Shown one piece after another: positions 1 through 6,148 of a DNA stretch of 10,784 bases (position 1 is its first letter; every line of letters begins with the position of its first letter). The translations under genes were made by a program, and so were the position numbers. The DNA is from Hyphomicrobium sp. (lineage in GTDB: Bacteria; Pseudomonadota; Alphaproteobacteria; Rhizobiales; Hyphomicrobiaceae), in NCBI GenBank assembly GCA_030598645.1, contig JAUVPN010000059.1, positions 1 to 10,784 of the forward strand, in the 5' to 3' direction. The notes under the pieces are model-generated. The model was not told the DNA's origin. It was given only the letters and a program-made list of their open reading frames with translations, and did no database searches.

Positions 1-243
1 ATATAACGAATTGGAGGCCGAAATTCGAACATTGCGCGCTTTCGCTCTGGCCCTTCGGTTTTCCTAGAAGTGCTTCAATGTGGTTCGGGAAAGCCTGCCT
101 CGTCAATCGCGACTACCCAGCAATGTGCCATGGTCCACCGCCCGTTTGCTGGCGGCGCGGCACTGCGCACCTTGTTGGGACCCTTGGCCACCATTATAAC
201 CCGCCGGACTGAATGGTAAAATCCAAGCCTCAGGGGGATTAAG
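1..243. other. Leading intergenic region, no supported gene
   Basis: No open frame here looks like a real protein. A plus-strand frame enters from the left edge at base 2 and stops at a TAG at 65-67. It would encode about 21 residues rich in Glu, Leu and Ala, so it could be the tail of an upstream gene, but it is too short to distinguish from chance. The longer open frame starting at base 3 is rich in Trp, Cys, His and Pro and looks non-coding. The minus-strand frames are shadows that run into ndk. The right part carries a candidate ndk promoter and the ndk ribosome binding site. Confidence 0.5.
172..200 (+). promoter_or_regulatory. Candidate sigma-70-type promoter of ndk
   Basis: TTGTTG at 172-177 and TATAAC at 195-200 are separated by exactly 17 bp and lie 44 bp upstream of the ndk ATG, which would give a 5' leader of roughly 35-40 nt. 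This is a match to the general -35/-10 pattern, seen by eye only. Alphaproteobacterial housekeeping promoters often have degenerate -10 boxes, so the assignment remains an inference. Confidence 0.4.
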
Positions 244-666
244 ATGGCTATCGAGCGGACCCTGTCCATCATTAAGCCGGATGCCACAGAACGCAACATT
301 ACGGGTGTCATAAACCGCGTTATAGAAGATGCGGGGTTGCGAATCGTTGGCCAAAAGCGGGTCCACTGGACCCTCGAGCAGGCCCAAGAATTCTACGAGC
401 AGCATTTGGGAGCACCTTTCTACCCCGACCTTTGTAAGTTCATGTCGTCCGGGCCGATCGTTGTCCAAGTGTTGGAAAGCGATGACGCCATAGCCAAGTA
501 CCGGAAACTAATGGGAGCGACCAATCCGGTCGACGCCGAGCCTGGGACGCTGCGCAGGCGTTTTGCGATCTCAATGCAGAAAAATTCCGTCCACGGTTCG
601 GATAGTCCGTCTTCTGCGGATCGTGAGATTGCATTGAATTTTTCTCCGGAGGAAATTGTCGGGTGA
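244..666 (+). CDS. ndk: Nucleoside diphosphate kinase
   Basis: Ndk transfers the gamma-phosphate of ATP to other nucleoside diphosphates through a phosphohistidine, balancing NTP and dNTP pools in the cytoplasm. The 140-residue product has the usual family length. It begins with the characteristic [11 protein letters not shown] strand, has the [12 protein letters not shown] nucleotide-binding stretch near residues 93-104, and carries the active-site signature NSVHGSDS with the catalytic histidine at H117. The ATG at 244 is preceded by AGGGGG at 232-237, six bases away, which fixes the start. The segment just before the active site reads RRRFAISMQ, a normal type of variation for this loop. The next gene begins 42 bp downstream on the same strand. 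A five-pair stem (AGGCC-GGT-GGCCT, 666-678) overlaps the stop, but it is too weak to call a terminator. Confidence 0.97.
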   Translation: MAIERTLSIIKPDATERNITGVINRVIEDAGLRIVGQKRVHWTLEQAQEFYEQHLGAPFYPDLCKFMSSGPIVVQVLESDDAIAKYRKLMGATNPVDAEPGTLRRRFAISMQKNSVHGSDSPSSADREIALNFSPEEIVG

Positions 667-708
667 GGCCGGTGGCCTTCTTTCGCTGCCGTCAGTCAGG
701 GAGTTGCC

Positions 709-1257
709 ATGGGACGCGTCAGGTTCTACGTCGCCGCGAGTCTTGATGGATTCATCGCGGATCGTGAAGGCAGCGTTGATTGGATGGCGCCCTACGACGC
801 AAGACTCTATGGCTACGACGCATTTGTTGACGACATCGGCGCACTCGTCATGGGGCGGCGTACGTTCGAACTAATCCACGCGGTTGGTGACTGGCCATAC
901 TTGGGCAAGCGCGTCTATGTCATTTCCTCGCATAAACTCGATAATCCGCCGCGCGGTGTCGCTCGGGCCTCAAATGGAATTTTAGGCGGGCTGAAGTCAG
1001 CGAGAGACGAAACGATGTCCGACATCTGGATTGTCGGCGGAACTATGACAATGCAGTCGGCGCTTGATGAAAATCTCGTCGACGTAATAGAGATCTTTTT
1101 GGTGCCGGTACTGCTTGGCGCGGGACTTACCTTGCTCAATGAGATAAAGCGTCCACAGACGCTGGCGTTTGACGGCGTCGAGGCCTTTCCGGACGGCGTT
1201 GTAAAGCTGCGCTACTTCACGGCGCGCTATCGGGCGAGCGGCGGGTACCAGACGTAA
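709..1257 (+). CDS. Dihydrofolate reductase / RibD C-terminal family protein
   Basis: This 182-residue protein belongs to the RibD-C/DHFR-like superfamily of NAD(P)H-dependent reductases, of which Bacillus YyaP and YwjB are examples; the substrate of this branch is generally unknown. The N-terminus has the strand and loop VAASLDGFIAD (residues 8-18), followed by ALVMGRRTFE (45-54), the glycine-rich cofactor segment WIVGGTMTMQ (107-116), and the C-terminal strand and loop around LVPVLLGAGLTLL (131-143), all in family order. The ATG is supported by AGGGAG at 698-703, five bases upstream. It lies 42 bp after ndk and could be cotranscribed with it. It converges with the P450 gene, with 31 bp between the two stop codons and no strong terminator there. 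The sequence alone does not justify calling it folA or ribD: the deaminase domain of RibD is absent, and the length and motifs fit the stand-alone DHFR-like group. Confidence 0.85.
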   Translation: MGRVRFYVAASLDGFIADREGSVDWMAPYDARLYGYDAFVDDIGALVMGRRTFELIHAVGDWPYLGKRVYVISSHKLDNPPRGVARASNGILGGLKSARDETMSDIWIVGGTMTMQSALDENLVDVIEIFLVPVLLGAGLTLLNEIKRPQTLAFDGVEAFPDGVVKLRYFTARYRASGGYQT

Positions 1258-1288
1258 TGGAGGCATCCACTTGGCCCGGCGTCTTCGT

Positions 1289-2674
1289 CTAGCTCAGTTC
1301 GTGAATTCTAAACATCAGTCCGCCTTTGGGCGTCAGTGTAACCGTGGCGTTAAGGGGGGCTGGGTTTTTTCCGACGTATTCTGGCCTGAAGCGGCGTAAT
1401 AGCAGCGATAGCGCCAGCGTGTTCTCCACCTGGCTCATGGCGCCGCCGATGCATGAACGCTTGCCCCCGCCAAACGGCAGGTAGGAGTACTTCACCTGCT
1501 TCTTAGCCGCTCCCGCCATCCAGCGCTCTGGGCGAAACTCTTCAGGCTCCTCCCAGAAGCTAGGGTTGTGGTGCGCGCCGTAGGCGAATAGCATAATGCG
1601 ATCGCCGGCCTGGATCTTCGTGCCGCCGATCTCGTCCTCTTCCGATGCAACCCGGATAAGACCCCAGATCGGAGGATAGAGCCGCATCGTTTCTTGTATG
1701 ACTGCGCGCGTGTATGCAAGTGCTGAATAATCGGCGGCGGTTGGGTCGCGATCGCCGTAGACCTGCTCTCCCTCTTTGCGAATGCGTTCCGCAGTTTCTG
1801 GATACCGAGCCGCTTCATAAAGCGCCCATGCAAGTGTCAAGGCCGTCGTCTCGGTACCTGCCCACAAGTATTGTTTCAACTCGTCGACGGCCTGCTGTTG
1901 GTCGAACTCGGGTGTTTCGGGGTCAGCCACCGCTGCCTCGATCATTTTGAGCAACGTACGTTCGCGTGCCTCGCGAGGGTCTGAGGCTATAACTGCAGGC
2001 GGTACACTGGCCCAGACCTGCATGGCCTTGGCAGCATCCTGCTCGGTCATTTCGAATACTTCGCCAGACTGTTTTTTGAGGCGGATCTCCTTGTGGTTCA
2101 TCACGTCGGTATAGGTCTTCACACACTTGAAGACGAAGTGCGGATTGAACGGCATGTCTCTATCGAATAGAGCCTTGCAGATCATGTCAGCGGCGAGCGT
2201 CCAAGTCTGCTCAACCATCTCGACGGTCTCGCCCGATTTGGCTAGTTGCGACCAAATATCCATCTTGGTGCGGATTGCCGCCAAGAAATAGGGGATATAC
2301 TCGGCGAACATGTCCGGGTGGAACGCGGGCTGTTGGGGCATGCGGATCTTCTGCCACAGCGCGCCGTCGTTGGTGATCATTGACTTGCCGAAAATCGGCT
2401 TCAGCCCGTCGAAATATTTGACGTAAGCGTCGGCCTTGGTGACCAGGACATACTTAAAGTGCTCCGGCTGGGTGAGGATCACTACGCGCTGATGGGCCAT
2501 GTTTATGGGGATAACGGGGCCGTAGCGATCCGCCATCTGCATGAGGATGCGCATTGGATTGTCGATCCCCGCCCTAAGGAGGGGGGTCAACTTGAACCAG
2601 ATGCTGCTTTCTTCCCCCAACCCTTGCGTATGGGCGGGGGCAGGCTCTGTGGCGTGTTTTGCCGTCGAGGTCAT
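1289..2674 (-). CDS. Cytochrome P450
   Basis: This is a heme-thiolate monooxygenase of 461 residues, complete by motif. The C-helix WxxxR is W107-R111. The I-helix oxygen-activation motif is AGTETT at 272-277. The K-helix ExxR is E328-R331, the FRPERW meander is at 380-385, and the heme loop is FGGGKRSCIG at 401-410 with the proximal cysteine at C408. There is no membrane anchor or signal peptide, so it is probably cytosolic. The AGTETT and FGGGKRSCIG motifs and the length, longer than the roughly 400 residues of many class I bacterial P450s, recall the CYP110/CYP4-like or fatty-acid-hydroxylase-like bacterial groups, but the substrate cannot be read from sequence. No ferredoxin or reductase gene is nearby, so electrons must come from partners elsewhere. 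The start is supported by GGGAG on the minus strand at 2687-2683, eight bases from the ATG. It follows purN after a 238-bp gap holding two palindromes, so it probably has its own promoter. Confidence 0.95.
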   Translation of the reverse strand: MTSTAKHATEPAPAHTQGLGEESSIWFKLTPLLRAGIDNPMRILMQMADRYGPVIPINMAHQRVVILTQPEHFKYVLVTKADAYVKYFDGLKPIFGKSMITNDGALWQKIRMPQQPAFHPDMFAEYIPYFLAAIRTKMDIWSQLAKSGETVEMVEQTWTLAADMICKALFDRDMPFNPHFVFKCVKTYTDVMNHKEIRLKKQSGEVFEMTEQDAAKAMQVWASVPPAVIASDPREARERTLLKMIEAAVADPETPEFDQQQAVDELKQYLWAGTETTALTLAWALYEAARYPETAERIRKEGEQVYGDRDPTAADYSALAYTRAVIQETMRLYPPIWGLIRVASEEDEIGGTKIQAGDRIMLFAYGAHHNPSFWEEPEEFRPERWMAGAAKKQVKYSYLPFGGGKRSCIGGAMSQVENTLALSLLLRRFRPEYVGKNPAPLNATVTLTPKGGLMFRIHELS

Positions 2675-2746
2675 GACGTCGTCTCCCGGCGCTTATGCCG
2701 TTCCAACGCACTTTCTATGCCAAATTCAACCACTGAAAGGTACATT

Positions 2747-2758
2747 AGGAACATTCCT
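2747..2758. promoter_or_regulatory. 12-bp palindrome, candidate operator (proximal)
   Basis: AGGAA-CA-TTCCT is a perfect five-base inverted repeat with a two-base centre, lying 73-84 bp upstream of the P450 start. The position is suitable for a dimeric transcription factor acting on the P450 promoter. No regulator gene is present in the window, and a short palindrome like this can occur by chance. Confidence 0.25.
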
Positions 2759-2833
2759 CGATTCGCGGGGCTGTGCCCTGCGCTAAAGTGCCCTAGCGCC
2801 TTCAAAATATAGGAAAATCAGTACCACTAGGCG

Positions 2834-2845
2834 GACACAAGTGTC
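2834..2845. promoter_or_regulatory. 12-bp palindrome, candidate operator (distal)
   Basis: GACAC-AA-GTGTC is a perfect five-base inverted repeat with a two-base centre, the same geometry as the proximal palindrome but a different sequence. It lies 160-171 bp upstream of the P450 start and 67 bp beyond the purN stop. GACAC/GTGTC half-sites resemble those bound by some TetR-type repressors, but this resemblance is only suggestive. Confidence 0.25.
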
Positions 2846-2912
2846 TATGCGACCTGCAGTTTCCGCTTCATTTTGGCGCGCAAAAGGCGATCTTGATTGA
2901 AGTGTTGGTTAC

Positions 2913-3575
2913 TCAAATCAGCGGTGGCCACATGAGTGGGCCTGACGGTTTGGCCGCTGAGGCCACCCCAAGTACCCGCTCGCCCTCGACGCGAACCCTG
3001 CCGGAAGCCAATAAGGCTAACGCGTGAGGATACAACTCGTGCTCGGCTCGCAGTACGCGCGCTCCGAGTGTGCTCGCCGTGTCTGCCTGGAGGACGGGTA
3101 CGGCCGCCTGCGCAATGATGGGGCCATCATCCATTTGAGGACGGACGATATGCACGGTGCAGCCGGTGATCTTAACGCCAGCTGCGAGGGCGCGTGCGTG
3201 AGTATCAAGCCCTTTAAAGGCCGGAAGCAAGGAAGGGTGAATATTGAGCATCCGGTCGCGCCAGCGCTCAACGAAGTCAGCCGTCATCAACCGCATGAAT
3301 CCCGCGCATACAACGAGATCGACGTTGAATGACCTGAGCACGGTATTGAGCTCAGTTTCAAAGGCTTCACGTCCGGCGAACGCCGTGTGGTCGATGACGC
3401 GCGAAGGCGTTTCGTTAGCTTCGGCCTTCTTGAGACCTTCTGCCTCAGGGCGGTTGGAAAGCACGCAAACAATTTCGGCCGGGTAGTCGTGTGCTTGGGC
3501 GGCTACGAGGAGCGACACCATGTTTGAGCCCCGCCCCGAGATCAGAATGCCGACACGCTTTTTCATCGCCGCCAT
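2913..3575 (-). CDS. purN: Phosphoribosylglycinamide formyltransferase (GAR transformylase)
   Basis: PurN transfers a formyl group from 10-formyltetrahydrofolate to GAR, the third step of IMP synthesis. The 220-residue product has the N-terminal phosphate-binding loop SGRGSNM (residues 13-19), the catalytic segment LNIHPSLLPAFKG (110-122) with N111 and H113, and the folate-site segment MDDGPIIAQAAVPV (148-161) with catalytic aspartate D149, matching the Asn-His-Asp triad of the family. I chose the ATG at 3575-3573, which has GAGAA (3587-3583) seven bases upstream. A TTG immediately before it (3578) and a second ATG four codons into the chosen ORF (3566-3564, Met4) are alternatives. It lies downstream of purM in the same direction after a 96-bp gap with no terminator-like structure, so the two are probably one operon. 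The last 20 or so residues are a Pro-rich tail outside the core fold. Confidence 0.96.
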   Translation of the reverse strand: MAAMKKRVGILISGRGSNMVSLLVAAQAHDYPAEIVCVLSNRPEAEGLKKAEANETPSRVIDHTAFAGREAFETELNTVLRSFNVDLVVCAGFMRLMTADFVERWRDRMLNIHPSLLPAFKGLDTHARALAAGVKITGCTVHIVRPQMDDGPIIAQAAVPVLQADTASTLGARVLRAEHELYPHALALLASGRVRVEGERVLGVASAAKPSGPLMWPPLI

Positions 3576-3593
3576 CAAACAATTCTCGTGTGT

Positions 3594-3601
3594 GGGGGGG
3601 G
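3594..3601. repeat. Eight-G homopolymer in the purM-purN spacer
   Basis: A run of eight G on the plus strand, read as eight C in the purM-purN transcript, lies 18 bases before the chosen purN start and just upstream of its ribosome binding site. Such tracts are prone to slippage. Here the tract is outside both coding regions, so any effect would be on mRNA structure or on leader spacing, not on reading frame. Confidence 0.6.
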
Positions 3602-3619
3602 CATCATCAGATTTTGCGC

Positions 3620-3640
3620 GTCTCTGACATGTTGTCTCTG
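3620..3640. repeat. Short direct repeat in the purM-purN spacer
   Basis: GTCTCTG occurs at 3620-3626 and again at 3634-3640, a 14-bp period that puts both copies on roughly the same face of a longer helix segment only approximately. The copies lie between the purM stop and the purN start. No function is evident; it may be chance or a remnant of sequence expansion that widened the spacer. Confidence 0.3.
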
Positions 3641-3671
3641 AACAATCGTAAGATCATTCTGCCAAGAGACG

Positions 3672-4796
3672 TCAGACGCCGTATTTCAGCGCACCTGAAT
3701 AGCTGACCGCCCAAGCCTCACCCTTGCCCTTGGCGTCGCTCTTATTTCCGCCAGGGGCCACGATTTCACCTATAATAAAAGCTGATTCACCGGCTTCGCG
3801 CAGTGTTGAAAGCACCGCATCGGCTTCACCTTTCGCGGCAACAGCGACCATGCCGATGCCACAGTTGAATGTTCGCAACATCTCCGCGTTCTCGAGTCGC
3901 CCAGCCTTAACAAGCCAGCCGAACACGGCAGGCGCGACGAACGACGAAAGGTCGATGCGTGCTGCGACCGTGTCGGGCAACACGCGCGGCAGGTTTTCGG
4001 ACAGGCCCCCACCTGTTATATGCGACAGTGCCTTTACGGCGGTCTTGCCACTTGGCACCCTGATAGCGGCTAGCGCCGCTTTCACGTAAATCCGCGTTGG
4101 CTCAAGAAGTGCTTCACCAAGTGTCTTTGTCGCGTCGAATGGCGCCGCCTCGTCCCAGGCGAGCTGGGTATCAGCGACAAGCCGGCGCACCAACGAGTAA
4201 CCGTTGGAGTGCACGCCAGACGAGGCGAGGCCGATCAGTACATCGCCGACGGCCACGTTGTCGCGTGGTAGAATTTCGCTGCGCTCTACCGCGCCCACGG
4301 CAAAGCCGGCAAGGTCATAGTCCATGGCGGCATACATACCCGGCATCTCGGCCGTCTCGCCGCCAATCAGCGCACAGCCTGCCCGCTGGCAGCCCTCTGC
4401 AATCCCGGCGATGACAGTGCGGGCACCATCAACTTCGAGGGCTCCGCAGGCCAAATAATCTAAGAAGAATAGGGGTTCTGCGCCTTGGACCACGAGGTCA
4501 TTGACACACATGGCGACGAGGTCGATGCCAATGGTGTCGTGGCATCCTGTCTCAATAGCGATCTTGATTTTGGTGCCGACCCCGTCGGTAGCAGACACCA
4601 GGATGGGGTCACGAAAGCCAGCTGCCCTGAGATCGAATAGCCCGCCAAAGCCGCCCAGATCGGTGGCGGCGCCAGATCGCTGTGTCGCCTTGGCAAGCGG
4701 CTTTATCGCCTCGACGAGCCGGTTTCCGGCATCGATATCGACGCCGGCGTCTCGGTAGGAGATCGTCGGGTTGCCTTTGGGACCAGGCTCTGTCAT
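3672..4796 (-). CDS. purM: Phosphoribosylformylglycinamidine cyclo-ligase (AIR synthetase)
   Basis: PurM closes the imidazole ring of aminoimidazole ribonucleotide using ATP, the fifth step of IMP synthesis. The 374-residue product contains the ordered family motifs [10 protein letters not shown] (residues 68-77), [12 protein letters not shown] (89-100), the nucleotide-site loop GGETAEMPG (145-153) and [14 protein letters not shown] (191-204). The N-terminus carries the [13 protein letters not shown] segment typical of this enzyme. The ATG at 4796-4794 is preceded on the minus strand by AAGG about six bases upstream. It is the first gene of a minus-strand unit with purN and diverges from the DUF2066 gene. 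The usual purM-purN pairing is kept, but instead of the overlap or tight spacing often seen, the gap is about 96 bp. Confidence 0.97.
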   Translation of the reverse strand: MTEPGPKGNPTISYRDAGVDIDAGNRLVEAIKPLAKATQRSGAATDLGGFGGLFDLRAAGFRDPILVSATDGVGTKIKIAIETGCHDTIGIDLVAMCVNDLVVQGAEPLFFLDYLACGALEVDGARTVIAGIAEGCQRAGCALIGGETAEMPGMYAAMDYDLAGFAVGAVERSEILPRDNVAVGDVLIGLASSGVHSNGYSLVRRLVADTQLAWDEAAPFDATKTLGEALLEPTRIYVKAALAAIRVPSGKTAVKALSHITGGGLSENLPRVLPDTVAARIDLSSFVAPAVFGWLVKAGRLENAEMLRTFNCGIGMVAVAAKGEADAVLSTLREAGESAFIIGEIVAPGGNKSDAKGKGEAWAVSYSGALKYGV

Positions 4797-4906
4797 TTGA
4801 CCTTAGAACCCAACTTTTGCCCTCTTTGGCTGCGGGAAATGACGCTCCTAGCAGTTTCGATGCTTGCTCGGCAACTAAGGGCGCGATGTAGAGAGGTGTC
4901 TTTCGG
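4797..4906. promoter_or_regulatory. Divergent intergenic region between purM and the DUF2066 gene
   Basis: This 110-bp spacer must hold the promoters for purM (leftward) and for the rightward gene series, because both genes start here. I could not find a convincing -35/-10 pair with correct spacing on either strand. Ribosome binding sites are visible at both ends: AAGG for purM and GAGAGG (4891-4896) for the DUF2066 gene. A six-base inverted repeat, CCTTAG at 4801-4806 and CTAAGG at 4875-4880, flanks the spacer, but the arms are too far apart to interpret. Confidence 0.5.
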
Positions 4907-5995
4907 GTGAAATTAAGAAAAGTTTTTGTGGCGACCGTTGCTAGCGTCACCGGTCTCGCGGTTGCGGGAGCAGTCTCGGCAGCGCTTGGAGACGACGTAT
5001 ACACGGTCGGCAATTACCCCGTCGACGCACAGGCTAAGAATGCCGTGGCCGCCAAGAAGAAAGCTTTGGCCGAGGGTCAGCAAGCTGCATTCCGTTCATT
5101 GTTGAAACGTGTCGTTCCCATTACCTCCTACGATCGGCTCAAGCGTCTTTCATCCCTCAATTCGTCGAGCTTCTTTGAGGGTGTCTCCGTCCGTTCAGAG
5201 CGTAACTCACGCACGCGGTACATCGCCAGTCTCGACTATTCGTTCCGCCCCGATTCGGTGCGTTATGCGCTGCAGCGTGAAGGCATTCCCTTTGTCGAGG
5301 AACAGGCGCCAGAATCTATAGTCATCCCAATTGTGCGCGACGCTCAAGGTACTATTGAGACAGGTCGTGCATTTCGCGTTTGGGCCGACCTTTGGAAAGG
5401 CCTCGACCTAGTTCACACGCTGACGCCGATCGACCTGAAAAAATTAAGTTCGCGGATCCATCCCGACACGCTCAAGATGCTCGTTGAGGGACAGGGTGGC
5501 GCGGAGAGCATCTTGACTGGCGAGTACAAGTCTCCGCGCGTGATTGTTGCGATCGCTGACCTTGAGCCATCCACCAAGCGAATCAACGTGACGCTGGTCG
5601 GCATGGACGCTGTAGGCCCAATCAATCTGAAGCGCAGGTATCGGGTGTTCGATGGCGACAGCACCTACACGATGGAGCTAGCGGCCGTGGTTGGGCTCGG
5701 GGTTCTGGAAGGTCGATGGAAAGCGGTAAAGTCAGGTTCTGGGAAGGGTTTCAGCGGCCGGCAGGTGGCCTTTCAGGCTCGGTACATAAGCCTTCCGGAG
5801 TGGAACGAGATGCGCCGCCGGCTGTTAGAAATGCCCGGAGTAGAGGAATTAAGAATAGAGGCGCAGTCGGCCCGCAGCGCCAACTTGTCATTGCGCTATC
5901 CCGGCGGCGCGGAGGCACTCGCTTCAGCCCTCTATAGCCGCGGTCTTACGCTGAAGAGTGCTGGCGGAGGCTTGATCCTTCACTCTCGCCAGTGA
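4907..5995 (+). CDS. DUF2066 domain-containing secreted protein
   Basis: The function of this family is unknown. The 362-residue product begins with a clear Sec signal peptide: a basic n-region (KLRK), a hydrophobic stretch to about residue 22, and a cleavage site AVSA after residue 25. The mature protein would be periplasmic. Next comes the segment characteristic of the family, with an AKNAVAAKKKALAEGQQAAF helix followed by RSLLKRVVP and SYDRLKRL, roughly residues 41-82. The start is a GTG at 4907 with GAGAGG at 4891-4896. No ATG nearby would preserve the signal peptide, so GTG is the likely true start. The stop codon overlaps a GTG that opens a longer frame into the next gene, but the real downstream start is probably at 6145. 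Its neighbour encodes a membrane phospholipid-type enzyme, which hints at an envelope role but does not prove one. Confidence 0.88.
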   Translation: MKLRKVFVATVASVTGLAVAGAVSAALGDDVYTVGNYPVDAQAKNAVAAKKKALAEGQQAAFRSLLKRVVPITSYDRLKRLSSLNSSSFFEGVSVRSERNSRTRYIASLDYSFRPDSVRYALQREGIPFVEEQAPESIVIPIVRDAQGTIETGRAFRVWADLWKGLDLVHTLTPIDLKKLSSRIHPDTLKMLVEGQGGAESILTGEYKSPRVIVAIADLEPSTKRINVTLVGMDAVGPINLKRRYRVFDGDSTYTMELAAVVGLGVLEGRWKAVKSGSGKGFSGRQVAFQARYISLPEWNEMRRRLLEMPGVEELRIEAQSARSANLSLRYPGGAEALASALYSRGLTLKSAGGGLILHSRQ

Positions 5996-6030
5996 AAATC
6001 TGGCTAGCACAGGTTGACTTTGCTCAACTT

Positions 6031-6049
6031 CTTGAACGAATTCAAGGAG
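6031..6049 (+). promoter_or_regulatory. Hairpin overlapping a Shine-Dalgarno-like AAGGAG
   Basis: CTTGAA-CGAA-TTCAAG (6031-6046) is a perfect six-pair stem with a four-base loop. Its 3' arm overlaps AAGGAG (6044-6049), which precedes an ATG at 6053. If the RNA folds this way, the ribosome site of the short ORF that follows would be partly hidden. There is no T-run after the stem, so it is not an intrinsic terminator. The structure is seen in sequence; its regulatory meaning is inference. Confidence 0.3.
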
Positions 6050-6052
6050 CCG

Positions 6053-6148
6053 ATGGCGCGCGTTGCGGGCAAGGCCGCTTGCTGCGACAGCGCTCACCCG
6101 CTCAGTCACGTACTCGCAAAGAGGCAGCGCACCAGGACCGACCCTTGA
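6053..6148 (+). CDS. Possible 31-codon leader ORF ahead of the phosphatidyltransferase gene
   Basis: An ATG at 6053, three bases after AAGGAG, opens a 31-residue frame that ends with TGA at 6146-6148. The stop overlaps the proposed TTG start of the next gene in the sequence TTGA, the classic arrangement for translational coupling. The peptide is basic, with a Cys-Cys pair at residues 10-11 and a run of Lys, Arg and Gln near its end, and resembles no family I know. It may be only a by-product of the longer GTG-initiated frame through this region (5992 on), because the two frames overlap completely here and at most one is used. The gap between ribosome site and ATG is shorter than ideal. Confidence 0.22.
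   Translation: MARVAGKAACCDSAHPLSHVLAKRQRTRTDP
6134..6137 (+). promoter_or_regulatory. Ribosome binding site that decides the TTG start at 6145
   Basis: AGGA at 6134-6137 lies seven bases before the TTG at 6145. That TTG is exactly where family members begin (Asn-Ile-Pro-Asn follows the initiator), so this site favours TTG over the GTG at 5992, which would add 51 residues of non-conserved, Arg- and Gln-rich sequence. Confidence 0.6.

Larger units (their letters stand above)
2675..2912 (-). promoter_or_regulatory. Presumed P450 upstream regulatory region
   Basis: These 238 bp separate the purN stop from the P450 start and hold no believable gene. The end nearest the P450 carries its ribosome binding site. 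Two 12-bp palindromes, described separately, lie 73-84 and 160-171 bp upstream of the ATG. On the minus strand an A/T-rich patch (2802-2820) contains TATATT, a possible -10 box, but no convincing -35 partner stands 16-18 bp upstream of it. I see no GC-rich stem followed by a T-run that would terminate purN transcription, so read-through from purN cannot be excluded. Confidence 0.35.

Noticed and set aside
1..40. A GTTCGAAT-like string on the minus strand near position 23-30, resembling a tRNA T-loop.
   Set aside because: The flanking bases do not form a five-pair T-stem and no acceptor, D or anticodon arms can be drawn, so there is no tRNA.
3..212. Long plus-strand open frame covering most of the leading region.
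   Set aside because: The translation is rich in Trp, Cys, His and Pro with no start with a ribosome site and no recognisable motif; it looks like non-coding sequence.
1258..1288. TGGA-GGCA-TCCA mini-hairpin between the convergent reductase and P450 genes, considered as a bidirectional terminator.
   Set aside because: The stem is only four pairs and is not followed by a T-run on either strand.
4864..4892. TTGCTC and TGTAGA 17 bp apart as a promoter for the DUF2066 gene.
   Set aside because: The -10 match is poor and transcription would start within or after the ribosome binding site of the gene.
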